A stretch of DNA of 64,000 nt, from the NCBI GenBank assembly GCA_023055355.1, contig JALJCS010000001.1, forward strand, positions 66,939,381 to 67,003,380, written 5' to 3'. This document shows, piece after piece, positions 27,601 to 41,000 of this stretch; the first letter of the stretch is position 1, and every line of letters begins with the position of its first letter. Source of the DNA: Agelaius tricolor (lineage: Eukaryota; Chordata; Aves; Passeriformes; Icteridae). Under the pieces are notes generated by a model. That model was given only the letters and a program-made list of their open reading frames with translations. It was not told where the DNA came from and searched no databases. Made by a program: the position numbers and the translations under genes.

Positions 27601-28990
27601 TTCCTTGATCTGAAAATCAGTTATAAGTAACAAGGTAGTAAATGGGATTTGTGTTTCTAAACTACTGAAACTCTTGTTTTCATAATAGGTCACAGTCGTA
27701 CTATTGTTGGAATAGAGGAGAAGAAGAACAGAAGTTTATGTTTGCTACTGTTTGACCCAGGATGTTCTTCCCAACAAATGCAGAAACTGCTGAAACAAAA
27801 CAGTGATGGAACTGGTCTCAGACTACTTCAGAAATTTGTGGGTAACCTGAAAGAAAAGCAATATCAGATAGTGGCTGTAGATGGGGTGCTCTCTTTGGAA
27901 GAGAAAGCTGTAAGTATCTCAGAAAACAGTTTCTGTTTGTGAAAATTTAGGACCATCTGCATCTCTTCTTTGAATCCATATGCATATATGGTTGCATGGT
28001 GAATTTTTTGCATCTTTTCACTTTCCTTGATCTTTTTCTCTCCTGCTTTCTGCTTGTATAATCCCAGGATATCAAAACCAGTAACATTTTGTATATAAAT
28101 GAATGCCACCTTGATGCAACTGACAACTTCTAGGTCTTGTATGAAGCTTTCAGCTGTTTGCAGATGTAAATTGGGCTTTTTTAAATTTTCCATTTTCTTA
28201 CAATGTTTTCTCCTAAATAACTGACTGTGAGCATGTAAGTTACTTACAAACACTCACAGTGCAAAATTATGTTCAGAGGTTTGAGCTGTTGAAATTATTA
28301 TGAATCCTATCCATGTGTTTGACTTTGGGGCATTTTACCTTTTTTAAGACCTTAGAAGTTTTCAGCAGATTGTCAAATGTGGTTTTTGTTTCTTAAGCTT
28401 TTTCTTTCCTACACTAACAAATTGATTCTGAGGTGTTCCAATTCTGTGGTGTCGTATCAGCACTGTTCAGCATGTTCAAGCTTCAGGACACACTTTTATT
28501 TAAACAATGAAATAACTGGCAAGTGAATCACTTGCTCAGCTATATTTAATGTGTATGTTGAAACGAGGTATTGTCTTAAGTGTTTTCTGGCCCTGAACAT
28601 GTCAGAAGTATCAGTGAAAAATGACCATCCTCTCCTCATACTGGAAAAAAGCCTTAAAATTCAGGACACAGTGTAAAAAAGGTGTTGTTTTGGATTTGGT
28701 GAGGGTGGTGGTGTTCATTTGGTTTTGGTTTGCCACTTTTTTCTTCTTTTCAAAAATCTGATTTATATTAAAAAATATCAGTTGTTTAGAGTGTTGTCTT
28801 GGAAGCTCCCATTTAAGTAAGATGGAACGGAACCCCTAACACTCATTAAGATTACTAAACTGCAAATTTGGAAGAAGCTCTTTAAAGTGCTGGTTTTGTT
28901 CATCAAAGTATTTTCTTTTCCTCTCTCCCCACCTGTTTTTAGGCTCGCTGCCGTGCTTCTCAGGTCTTAACATCAGAGAAGATTCCTTAA
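20503..28990 (+). CDS. ZUP1: Zinc finger-containing ubiquitin peptidase 1 (K63-specific deubiquitinase), complete, 9 coding exons
   Basis: ZUP1 (ZUFSP) is a cysteine protease that cleaves K63-linked ubiquitin chains and acts in genome maintenance. Coding exons: 20503-20797, 22316-22432, 23366-23475, 24229-24397, 25899-26087, 26400-26568, 27200-27351, 27689-27909, 28943-28990. All junctions are GT-AG and in frame, giving 489 residues. Zinc-finger-like motifs: C4/C7/H20 (fourth ligand unclear), C33/C36/H48/H53, C70/C73/H84/H89, C109/C112/H125/H129. An MIU-type ubiquitin-binding helix starts near residue 139 (DLELARQLQTEED) and continues into a charged coiled segment. The C78-type peptidase domain follows: catalytic Cys270 in GWGCGYRN, His402 in GHSRT, Asp423 in FDPGC. 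Their spacing matches the human C360/H491/D512 triad to within one residue. The start ATG has a strong context (G at -3, G at +4). The protein is about 90 residues shorter than human (578), because the segment between zinc fingers 2 and 3 is nearly absent. Confidence 0.97.
21157..21176. repeat. Poly-C tract (C8-A-C11)
   Basis: A cytosine run in ZUP1 intron 1 is followed by further C-rich CACCC/CCCAC sequence to about 21200. The minus strand is correspondingly G-rich. Confidence 0.95.
24640..24674. repeat. Poly-T tract
   Basis: A run of about 30 T bases, preceded by a CTTTTC segment, lies in ZUP1 intron 4. Confidence 0.9.
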
Positions 28991-29629
28991 AGGATACCTT
29001 TGTAACCTGCTTCTGGAACTTGCTGGGTGCAAAACATTAAACTTCTGGACTGTGACCTTAACTCAACAATTTTTAGACTTAAACTGTGTCTCCATAAATG
29101 CTCAGAGCTCTGGGAAAGCACAACACTGGAGTAAACCTGTAGTTTTTGTGTTCAGTCAAAACTCTGGCATCCTGATTCAAATGTAACTGTGAGGTATACT
29201 GGTCCTTGTCTCACTAGAAAATGTGTTATTTTCTTAGTTGCTTAGAATTAGCAACACCTACTGTCTTGTAGCAAATTATGCACCGTTGGTAATCAGCAGT
29301 GGATAAAGATACTATGGAGCTACTTCATTGGAGTTCCTGTCATGGTTTACCTCTGTAAATGTATTTATGCTGCCACTGTGACCAGTCCTCTGTTTCTTTA
29401 CAATTCAGTCTGTTGCACCAGGGATTAATTTACCAGTAAACTTCTTTTCAATTAGCTGGCTTCTCTAGATGTATCACTTGACTCCGTGCGCTTAGGAGGT
29501 GGATCAGTGTTGGCATTGGCTGAGAGGTCTAACAAAGCAGTGTCCAAAATAGTGTGTGTGTGCTTTAGGTGCTGTGCAAGACAGTTCTTTGGGGTAGAGG
29601 AAGAAAATATTCCTTTTCTACCATGAATG

Positions 29630-29635
29630 AATAAA
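29630..29635 (+). other. ZUP1 polyadenylation signal AATAAA
   Basis: A canonical AATAAA lies 640 bases after the ZUP1 stop codon and is followed within 60 bases by T-rich sequence, as expected for a vertebrate 3' end. It is the first canonical hexamer I see on this strand after the stop. Confidence 0.7.
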
Positions 29636-29655
29636 ATTAATATATTTTTAAAAAG

Positions 29656-32600
29656 TGTTTATTCTATTTTCACTTCATCCTTTTTTTTTTTTAATTTCTA
29701 TTTTTTCTGTGTTTTATAATGTATATCCCAAAAGGACACTGCGTTTTGACTAGTGCCTCTGTTGTGCGGGGTTAATGCCATTTTAGAGGCTGGAGCTGTC
29801 TGCTGAAACAAGTGTCTTGGGTGTTTGAGGCATTTTACATCCTTTTACCTAGGATGTGCTGCTCTGGTTGAATGTCAGAGCCCTGCCCCTTCAGGAGGGG
29901 AGCTGATGGCTGGGAGGGATGGTGGAGTGTGTTGCAGAGGTAGTACAGGGTGCTTTTGTTTTACCAGCTTTACCATCATGCATCCACCTATTGTAATTGG
30001 AGTTTAGCTACATCCCTTTCCTTTAGACTGCCTTCTATGCTGACACCCAAATACAGCTGTAAGAGCCTTAACTGCTTTCTCTCATGTTTCATGTGCTCTG
30101 GCAATAAGAACTTGTTATTTTTGGAAGCAGTGAAATGTGAACATGTACAGATATTACAATCCATAAATCACTGATTTTTCTGAAATACGTGTAAAATTTT
30201 AGAAAATAGTTACAATAATGCATTCATTCAGTAGGTATGTAGAAGTGGCCTTTAAGCTGTGAAAGGTTTAAATAGTTAGGACACTTAGAGGGATTCAGAC
30301 TAGGGAAGAGAGTTCCTGGGAATTGGGGGACTATCAGCTCCATGTTAGCCCTGGTCTGTGATGCAGGTGTCAAACAAATGGAAGGACAGAAAGAAAAGGA
30401 GAGATGCCAATAATGCAATCATAATTTGGATGCAAAATCCTAGGTTTTGCAGCATGCTTGAGATTATACCCCTGGCATCTTGATGTGGTAGGCACCATCC
30501 TCTGAGTTTTAACAGAGCTCTAGCACCAACTATTCAAAACGCAGCCTGTTCAAAACTAAATTCACTCTGGTCAAGGTGCAGTGTTGCAACTCACTATTGC
30601 CTCCATGCATTACAGTGCATGCTTTGAACTGAGGCAGTTAAAAACAACATACAAGAAAGGTTGTCAGCACCAGGATTTTAAATTACTGTAATTCTGTCAA
30701 AGTTTATAAATGGGGTTTTATTCAGTTAATATGAACTAGTTTTCAATTTAATCCAAAGTAGATAAGCAAATTCAAATATCCCAGCTAAAAAACCCTTCTC
30801 TCTGTTCACTTTAGCAAACTAACACACACACACACAGAGCCAAGCTTATTCTCAGTCAAATTCCCTTTTTATTTCAGATGTTAATTGCTAACAAAGCTAA
30901 ACAAATCTGCAGTTCAGACTGAATCGCTACAACTTCTTCCAAGGACCTGGAGGAACAGATTTTATGCAATTTCTTTGTCACGTCAACCCTTATTATCTCC
31001 TCTGCTTTGAAATATAACAGCAAAAACGCATTTTCACATTTTAACTTGTTTTACATAATTTTAACATTTTTAAGCTATACATTCTCTGCATGAAAACCAA
31101 TAAATATGTTAGTGTGAAAACAGACTAGAAAATTTCATTATTCTAGAAATATAGTTCATGAGAAACTTTCTTTCATATGTAAATGACTTATCAGTGATCC
31201 ACTTGGAAAATTTTCTGATTATCACATTTGCACAGACTACACAGGATTCTTGGATTTGGTCCAAATTTAGAGAGCTCCAATTCACTCCTTTAATGAAAAA
31301 ATAGCAGTTTTAAACATACATAGCTAGAAATGGAAAGCAACCTTAGGAATTAAATGGAGTTTTATGCAGCTGAGTTGACACATACCAGAAATAAGTTCAG
31401 CGCTGAAGAGCATTTTAAAGCATCCTAGCAATTACACAGGAAGCTGGATGTAGTAACTATGAAGCTTTCAATCCAACTGTCTCTTTGGAAAAGACAAGAT
31501 TTAATATCACATTAGCTCACAATTTTTTAATGTATCTGGTAACTCTGTTGGAGCACAGATCCTGCTTATTGCTTTGAAACATAAAACATTATCATTGAGA
31601 CCTAGATGCTTATCTAGGGTTCTTAGTAGCCAAAATTAAAAAGATCAAAGGGACAACAGTAGGAACAAAGGCACATGGTTAATTTATAAAAGTATTTACA
31701 GGGTACTTAAACACTTATTTCTATCTACTAGAAATTCATTTACCTTGAATAAAAAAAAGGGGAAAAAAAAGGTTAAAGGAGGTCATCCTAAACAGATGTT
31801 CTTGAGTGATATGAGCAGAGAATCTTATAACCATTAAATTAATTCCATAATTAAATTTCTCATCTTGACTATGGAATTTTCAAATACTAAAATTCATAAA
31901 TTTATTATTCCTCTAAGCAATGTGATACTTTAGTGCAACCTTCTTCAAAGATTGAAGCTGGCACAGTTAAGGCAGTCTACTAACAGTGTTTAAAATTCAG
32001 CACACAGTGTTTAATCATTGAGGTGCCTGTCTCTCTGTTTGGAAAGCTGTCTTTTGACACCATCATCGCTCTAGCACTGCAGTTTCAAACACAGCATGTT
32101 TAAACACTGCAGTTCTTGCAGTTTGGGCTTTTTGGAGGTGGTAAGGGAGGAGTCCAACAGCTGTTAGCTCCAGAAACAACTCTGAAGGATGGGCAACATC
32201 CCCAAGTTGATGTGTAGCTTTACTGCATTCTGTGCTAACCTTTACAGGCTGCCAACACAATGCTTCTAAAACTACACCAGTTACATTCAAACCTGTAGAG
32301 CACTCTGTAAGCCCTGCTGCTGCAATGTGCACTCCACTCATAGTGTTTCAATACAGTCTGCTGCCAAAAGCAAACTCATTTTCCTAAGGTGGGTTTTGAT
32401 TTTTCATAGAAGTTCATTGAGGCACACATTCAAAAAAACCCAAACCATCTCTGAATAAACCAACCAAACTTCAAGAGGCTTCACATTCTGATTTTTTTCC
32501 CCCCTCCTGACCTGAACTCACTATTTTGAAAATATTATTCATGACTACGGCAAAAAAAATCATTCTAATTGTATGGAGATGGTTTCCACTGGACTTTAAT

Positions 32601-33158
32601 AAGGCTGTACAGTAAAGGTGACTTGTGCTGTCTATCTACAGCTGATAAATTGGGGCACCAGAACTGACTTGAATTATTAAAAAATTCCACAGGAGGAACA
32701 AAAAATAAGTAACTGCATAGTATGTGATCCCTTTTATTCACCATAGCTGCCCATGTTTACCCCAGGTGGAAGACAGCAGAAAAGCTGCTCAGCATTCAGA
32801 TGCAGGTGTGTTTAGTGCTTGCTGTAACATCTTTCCATCTTGCATGTTGCCACTCTCTTCAAATGACAATTACAGAAGTAGGGAGAAAAAAAATTAGAGA
32901 AAATAGAAAAGTGTTTTCAGACAGATCAATATTTCTCAAATTTTTCATTTCAAATATTAAGTAAATTTATTTATAGTGAAAGTCATCAGAAGACCATTCT
33001 CCTGGATTTAAAATATGTTGGTTTTTTTCTTTGGAAAAAAAAATTAAGAAAAAAGAAAAACAATACACATTACTAAAACCACAGATGCTGTGGCTTTCCT
33101 GCCTGCCCCTCTCTCCTTACATATGTCCATACTGATGACAGAATCAGTTCAAATAAGT
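29656..33158. other. Convergent ZUP1/RWDD1 gap with RWDD1 3'UTR candidates
   Basis: No coding exon is recognised in this stretch between two convergent genes. Minus-strand AATAAA hexamers at 32966-32971, 32733-32738 and 30868-30873 could terminate RWDD1. The remainder is AT-rich with a short CA run near 30822. A 92-codon open frame on the minus strand (32063-32341) probably lies in RWDD1 3'UTR or downstream sequence and resembles no family I know. Confidence 0.5.
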
Positions 33159-36100
33159 CTAATCACTATCTAAATTAACAGGGTTGTAGTCAGGGTCATC
33201 CTCTTCATCCTCCAACTCTAAATCATCCATTTCTTGGAATAAAGATTCATCAACCTCCACATTGTTTCCAGCTGTAAGGAATAGAAAGATACTTTAATTT
33301 CATGCAACAAGGAAAACATTAACAACAAAACATACAAGATTAGTTCTTCAATGTAGGTAACTGCTAGCTTACTTGGCTTTTATACATCAAATAGATGTCA
33401 AAAAGTAAATGCCACATTTTGTCTTTCTACAGCTGAAGTTTTTTTTTTCTTGGTATCAAAACCCAGTCAAGAGAAATGTCACACAGAACTTCAGAATTCA
33501 TTGGGAGCAGGAAATTAACATTTACATTTGCCAGAAGCAGAGATTCTTTCTCCCCAGGACAACCAAAGCAGGAGCTCAGGACCTCACAGTTGGAATAATT
33601 ACTACCATCCTAGTGAGATAAATGCACAGGGTTCATAAAAAATTCCTTACACACCATATACTGACATGCATGCATTTGGCTTTCAGATTTAAATTTCAGA
33701 AGCAAGATGAAGCTTTGGCTACTTTCACATTTTCTTCTGAAAGAGATGCTGCTGACCTAAGGATAAAACTTGAGGACTGGTATTTCATTTTTATATATCA
33801 ACAGTGACATCTTCTGGTCACCAAATAAAGTTTCTATTATTTCACTGGGCTTGAAGCCACCTATACAAGATAATGCCATTATCCTCTGAAAATTAGTAGT
33901 ACATGCTACCGTAATATTAAAACAAACTTAGTAACCTGTTGCATTTATGACAGAATGCAAGCAGCAATAAGTATGGCAGTTTTAATCATCACTAGCAACA
34001 GGATTACAAATTAATACATTAATCTCAAATCATCTGGGCACAGAGCCCAGGTAGAAGTCTGTTCCTCCCTTGAGGCAGCCAAATATGCCATCAACAAACC
34101 ACCTTCAATTTAGGTATTTTGTAGGAAGACAAGATTAAATTATTCCCTGTTAAAGAAACTAAACTTCCCCATAACTACCATTTTAAGTTTATACTCATTG
34201 ACATTCATAAGCTTGTTTTAAATTGTTACTTGCAGAGAAGAATCTTGACTCTCTTCTGCCTGTGTTTTGTGATACCAGTAGATAATCCAGCTGCATTAAA
34301 GAACTGTCTTACCTCAAAACTCGGGTATTTTAAACTAGGATACTAAAAAATGGTACAGCAAATTAAACAGGTATGTTACTGTGAGTACGTATGCTTTTAT
34401 GTGCTTTATCTCCAACTGGTTTTCCACGTTTAATATTTTTCTGGCCCAGGCTTACAGAATTTTCATCTGGCACCAGGTCAGTATTTTAGGTAAGGTAAGA
34501 GGCCCATCTGCAGGAACCATGAAAAAGAACTGGGTTGCACAGAAGCCAGTAACATTTATTTTGACCTGCAAGATGTTTACTATTGGTGTTGAGGTTCAGA
34601 GAATAGATGACAAAAGTTCAAGGCCTATGCTTGAAGCCAGGGAAGGCTGGCTATTAGAAAAAAAGAAATCAGGGCTGAGTTGGGTTTTTTTTAATTTTGT
34701 TGTTGCTTTGCTTTTTTTTTTTTTTTTTTTTGGTTTTTTTTTTCGTTTTTTTTTTCTGTTTTGCTCCCAGTCCAATCATTTAAATAGAAGCAACGTAAGT
34801 AAGATCACCTCAAGCACAAGGCTGCAAATAAATACACTTTATCATCTTGAAAAGGTTTTGGTTTTGGGAAAAGTTAAAATTCTGTTCACTCTGCAAAGCA
34901 GTACCTCTCAGGGATTCTGATACAAGATGTTAAGTCAGAAATGCAACACAGATTTTGCTTAGGAATTTTGACCTTTTTAAGCCACTGACTTTCAGTAGTG
35001 GAATCAAATAGGAATTTACCTTCCTCCAAGAACTGGATGTCAGAGGTGTCAAGGTTGTGATCCATTTCAAACAGCTGTTTACCTAGAAATAAAATAAAAA
35101 ACAATATAAAAGCAAGTACAGTTCTGAAGCAACTCTCAACCCAAGGCAACAATTAGTCAGCATGTGTATTTTAGTCTTTTCAAATCAACCAATTCTAGCC
35201 TTTTCTGCTTTTAACTGCTAATTTCTGTAAGCTCCCCATTCTGGTTTTTTTTTCATTCATCCAGGATTCATCCATACCAACAAGTGAAATGGGTCACTGT
35301 AATGTTATTAACAGTTTAATAATGGGGGGCAGCAAAAATTTACACTCCAGAGCCTGTGTTCATCTTGCATTCCGCATTCATTTAGTCTTCATCTTGCATT
35401 CCACAAGAAATCCTCCGTGGGAACTGGGAAGGAAATCAGCTGACTCCTCCACCTTTTTTCATAAATTCTCCCATTCAAAAAGCAACTTGGATCTACACAA
35501 ATCACCAGCTCCTACACACACACACAGCTGTGAAGGCAACATTACAGAAGAGTGAAGTTTTTCTGACTAGGAGGGACAAGAAGAAAAGCTCAGGACTCTT
35601 TCCACATAAATCATCTGTCCTCCATCTACATTGCTCATGCAAGCTTCCACAAGCAAGACTGCTTGGTGTCCATGGTAATACTGGAATCACACTAATGACA
35701 TCTGAGAATAAGTTTGGTTTTGATTTTCTAAAGGGAAGCTTTCACAAACTACATTTTTATAGAGAAAAAGAGACACCACATAGTAACAATACTTTAAAGA
35801 ACAGGAAAACTAGAAGCCTGATTTCTGTTATCTCATCTTTGCAGATTCCCAAATGCATACCCTTCAGAGAGAAATCAAGCATGTCCCCTGTCCTGTACTG
35901 CTTTTTATGAAACTTAATACCATTAAAATTTCCATCTCTGTCACATTTCATCAAAACTAGCCAGAAGTGAGGAGAAAACAGAACAGTGATACAGCATGAC
36001 CGCATTGGTTATGTTTTTTCAGTTAATCAGGTCAAAAGTAGATCCAGCATCACAGGAGAACCAGTTCAAAGCTAAGCCATGCAGACTATGCAGGAGGATG

Positions 36101-38043
36101 CTAAGACCTATCATCGGTGTAAAAATTACTTTTAGACTTGTCATTATAGGTTGATAGCATTGCAGAAATTTCACAACCAGTATTAAAACATACCACTTAG
36201 CTTATTTTTGCCCGCTTGTTCTTCTTCTTTCATCTTTTTCCTTTTTATTTCTAGAAGCTCTGCATCAAACTTGGCTTTCCAATTAAGGAAATTCTCAATG
36301 GTAACAGGAGTGCCATGAAAACGTTGCTGGAAGAATAGAAAACAAGGCTGCAAACACAACTTGCAAAGCTACAGGTGAAGATAAGCATTCTCTTAATTAT
36401 TTAAATTACAACACTCCAGATATACTGCTTGCTGTGAAGTATTCTGAGAAATTAATCCTAATCCTGAGAGTATATAAAGAACACATTCTTGTGGTTTTTG
36501 TCATGGGAGTCTCTCCTTAGAGAACTATACTGAGGTGAAAACTCTCGTGGAAGAACCCTGCATACTCCTTTTGGACCTAGAGAGCAATAGTTCACAACTC
36601 CCCACTAATGTAGTGTATTTATAAGTAGGCAGCACTTCTTATCAACACTTAAGTGCAATCTACACTGAATTATTGCCTATTAAAATATATTAATCATTTT
36701 ATATTGCTGAAACAGAAAAAAAAAGATTATTTTTTCTCAGATATTTCTTTGCCAATTTTCAGAAATACAGAACCTTCCAAGTCCCATCACCCTCCAGCTA
36801 TTTCTCAGAAAGCGAGTGAAGACTCATCGGTTGGATTTATCACAGCACAATCCACAAATGGTGAAACTATTTTACAGGAGGGCAAACAAGTACTGAAGAT
36901 TGGTCCCACTGCTTCCACCCTATCCACTCAGTCTACCAAGGCAGACAGCCTTCCTCAAATCACAGAGCCCGTGTGCAGCATGACATATTCTAGTCTTTTT
37001 TGCTCCCCATTCCCTCTTGCTTCCCCTTCTTCCAGCAAAAAAAATTGTCTACAGCAAATCTGATTTCATCTGGGAAAAATCCCTTAGAAAGTAATGCTAG
37101 AAGGGACTGTGAACATGCACTTAGACTCTAAAAAGACTGCTTAAGAAAAAGGGGGGAAAAAAGATCACTTAAGTTCATTTAACAGTCTACGTTTCAATTA
37201 AATAATCTTTAGAATAGCTGTTCTTTTCCCACTGCAACTGAGAACTGCTCCTGCATCAAACCAATGCATTTTAAAGAAGCTGGAATTCTTTTTCATTGAA
37301 GACATTATTTTACACACCTTCTCTTCTTCCTCTGCTTCTCTTTCTTTCTGTTTCTTCTCTTCTTCTCTTCGCGTTTTTATTTGATCCACTATTTCATTTA
37401 ATTTCTCCTGTACTGCTGAGACTAGAGTGAAGATCATTACCATTCCTAAATTTTCTTCTGCCTACAACACAAAGAAGAAAACTTGAAACAGAAGAACCTG
37501 AATGCATAAATGTTTATAGAAAGCAGGATGTTGTGCAAATGCAGAGGGCGCAGCTGACACATTCTGCACCAGTCTCAAAAGCTTGCTGTAAAATTCAAAT
37601 TCAACCAGCCAGTTAATCAAGTCAGTTATCCCCAAATGGGTGTACAGCAAAACACAAAGACGAACGTCTGTGATTGGGTTATTAAACATTATACATATCT
37701 TCTGAAAGGCTTTTTCATTAATAAACTAAAACCTACAGTAGAAACACAACTCTAAAATTTGAATATCATAAATCATAAGAGACAAGTCACTCAGGACCTT
37801 TCTTCTCTTGGAACAGTTTATACCTAAATTCTATTACACGCTTCTTTGAAGTGAGACACTTCATATTATGCCATATAATATATTATGGCAATTTTAAGGC
37901 AGTGAGGACTTGTCAGAAATTCCTGAAACTAAAGAAGTGATTCCTTTTTTCCTTCACAATGCACTCTCACTGATCCTAAAGGTTGATGAGATCCACCCCC
38001 CCAAACAGTTATGTTATCAAAAAGAATCAAGAATCGATGTGGC

Positions 38044-38086
<43 letters not shown>

Positions 38087-41000
38087 GAGTTAAACAAATT
38101 CACCTTATGCTGGAAGTGGAAAAGAGGGGAAGCCCTAGTGCACTTCCATTTCATTATTCTACATTATTGCACACACTGAATTAGCCCTATATCTTACCTC
38201 AATGATGTCATTCACCAAACTCAAACCACAAAGTAAGTCTCTACAGTATGGAAGAGGTTTCAGATCAGTAGCATATACCTCTGAAAACAAGTGATTTGAG
38301 AGAGAAATTCTAGCCCATGTGTGAAGTGGTATCAAGCTGTAGCAAGATATTCTGTCTTTCTTACCTGCTGCTCTAGCAGTTTTATTATGTCCATGACATC
38401 ATTATCATCAAGATTCTCCTGTGAGACAATTTCATATAGTGGAGTTTCATCGGGGTATTTTTCTCTATAGGTAAATTTAAGGGTAGTTTGGACAGCTACA
38501 AGATAAAGAAACACATATTCTTATGGTGATAACTCTGTATAACTTTAATGGTATGTTTTCCTACTGCATCAACAGCCTAAAGATTATAGAATATAAAATA
38601 TTCTTGCCTCTAAGGAACAGTCTTCTTACACAGACGTTAAAACAATATGAACAGATTTAAACATAACCCAAGAGTTCAAAGAAATTAAGATGATAAAGTT
38701 TACACTTGCATCAACTGTTTTTTTTAAAACCTACTCATGTCTGAAAGGTCTTTAGGAAGACTGAAAAACCTTTCGTGGTGTGACAGGTACTAGAGCAGTA
38801 ATCTCCCTCAGAATCTACCTGAAGCTGGAAAACAGCAAGAGTTGTAATAACAGAACTAGAGAAAATCTCAGCATATTAACACCTCAGGTTCTGTGTGCCT
38901 GGGTGAAGTATCAACCTCTGTGTTGGGTTCCAGGGCTCCACACTGTGGACAAACACACTATGTCCAGTTCAAGTTATTAAGTAGAGAACTGCCTAAGGAA
39001 AATGCATTCAATCTGAAACTGCTCAGAGCCAGGCTAACATGGAAACAAGGCAAAAGAGAATCAAGTTCCTTTTACACATCCTCCCAGAACACCAAGGAGA
39101 AGCTTTCCCTTAGTTCCAGACTCACAGTTCTCAGCAGCACAGCAGTCTGTGCAACACAGACTCTAAGCAGGGCTTATTCCTTTCAAACTAAGCAAGGCAG
39201 CACCAGTTTATTCCTTCTGTTATAGCATCCAGAATAGCAGCTTTCAAACTTGGTTGGAGTAAGGCTTGCTTACAATATGCCCACGCAATTGTTGGTACTC
39301 AAAAAATACACAGGGACTTGGGACCCACAGCCTTCTGCTCTGGAACTGCTCCTTAAGGGCTGCATATTCACAGCACACAGACTCAACTCTCCCACGTAGC
39401 TGGCACACACACACAGTTGCCAGAAAACAAATCCCCTCACAACATGTCTGTAAGCCACTGAAAGGATGGTGACAACCCATGCTTTTTGAAGTTACACTAC
39501 AAAGCCTTTGAGATTCAGCAGAAAGCAGTCCTACAGTGACAGCATAACATTTCTGCAAACTGAACAAGGATCACCCAAATCCTTGAACTATATTTGTGAG
39601 GGAATGTTTGCTGTACCAGGCCCCTACAAGGATCTAAGTGGAGGTATACACAGCTGTTGGTGATAGAATTCAATTTAAACATGTACAGGAGAAGTTTCTG
39701 AGTAAGACATGATCAACTTACTTTCATCATTTTCTCCAGCTTCAGATGTCACAGTGATTGTGAAAGTTGTTGGCTTTTCTGACAGTACTGTTCAAAGGAA
39801 AAAAGCAAGAGTCAGGGAGAGTCCTTAAATCAATTACTTCTTTACATCAGTGAAACTGAACTTCTTAAAAGACTTATAAAGAAAGTAAGCTCTTGATACA
39901 GTGTTTTTAACTTATTAAGGTAATACTTTTCAATTAACAGCTATTTTCATACAATGTGATGCCAGGAGTCTCTCTGAATGAGACCATACATCATCAAACA
40001 ATACCAAAGGGTTTCATTTTTGGAAAACTTTCTCTTCTGGAGGTTTCACTGTTCCAGAAAGTGCAAATCAAATCAAGCAACTTCTGGTAGTGCACTGACT
40101 GCATGCAGAAAGCTACCAAAGCTGATTTGCTTTACTGCACTAAATGTGCCTGATGAGCATCCAGTGCACTCTTGACCGTGGACTATTTTTACAGTATGTC
40201 GGTACCTATATTTAAAACAGCTTAATGCAAGAAATGCTACTAACCAAGCAACATACTAGAATCAAAGTGTGTGAATCAGGCAGCTAGAAGACAGACAACA
40301 CAACATAGCAAGAGCTGTGACCTGCATTTCTCCCAGGCTAAAAACCTCATTGCACAATTGTGGGTTGCAGACCACATACTCATGTAAGAGGTGCTCTGCA
40401 TCTCTATTATAACCTGTGCCCAAATTAGTGTACATGCTCTCAAAGTATCAACTGAGTTTTTGCCTAATTGCTAATGTACTACTACAATCTTTATTCCCCT
40501 TTCCTCTCTTGGGCATAAAAGCATGAGTGAACAATAACTCTGAGTAAGCATCAGAGTAAAGGCTGTATAAAAGAATATGACTTCCATATCAGTTTCAGAT
40601 AACCATCATCCCCAACTATCAGAGATCAGTTTATATACCTTTACATAATCTTTAAAATAAAACCGAAGACCTGAATAGATTTTCAGATTGAAGCAATAGG
40701 CAATTGTACTGGGCAAACGTTTGTGTGATGAAGTTACTGCCAAATAAGATGCTGTGGAACTCTAGGCAGAGTAGACACTGTGCAGGAAGGAAACAGAAAA
40801 TGCCTCAATTTTTCCACTGTTAATATTCTTTGGATACAGAATGCCAAAAATCATGTTGGATTAAGCAGCATTTGGATACTCTTGATTGTTTGATGGTAAA
40901 TTGAAAATCCTGAAAAACTGATGAACCAATGTATCCACTACATGAAAGTTCCAGCAGTATAACGTGCTGCACCAGGGAATTAAAGCTTGCCTTTTTTTTC

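Noticed and set aside
27864..28253. 129-codon minus-strand open frame
   Set aside because: It overlaps the antisense of ZUP1 exon 8 and the adjoining intron; a shadow frame.
34381..34920. 179-codon plus-strand open frame
   Set aside because: It runs through an intronic poly-T tract (poly-phenylalanine) in RWDD1, with no family resemblance.
36653..37063. 136-codon plus-strand open frame antisense to RWDD1
   Set aside because: The serine/threonine-rich peptide looks superficially protein-like. It lies in an intron, has no splice support, no recognised domain, and begins in low-complexity sequence.
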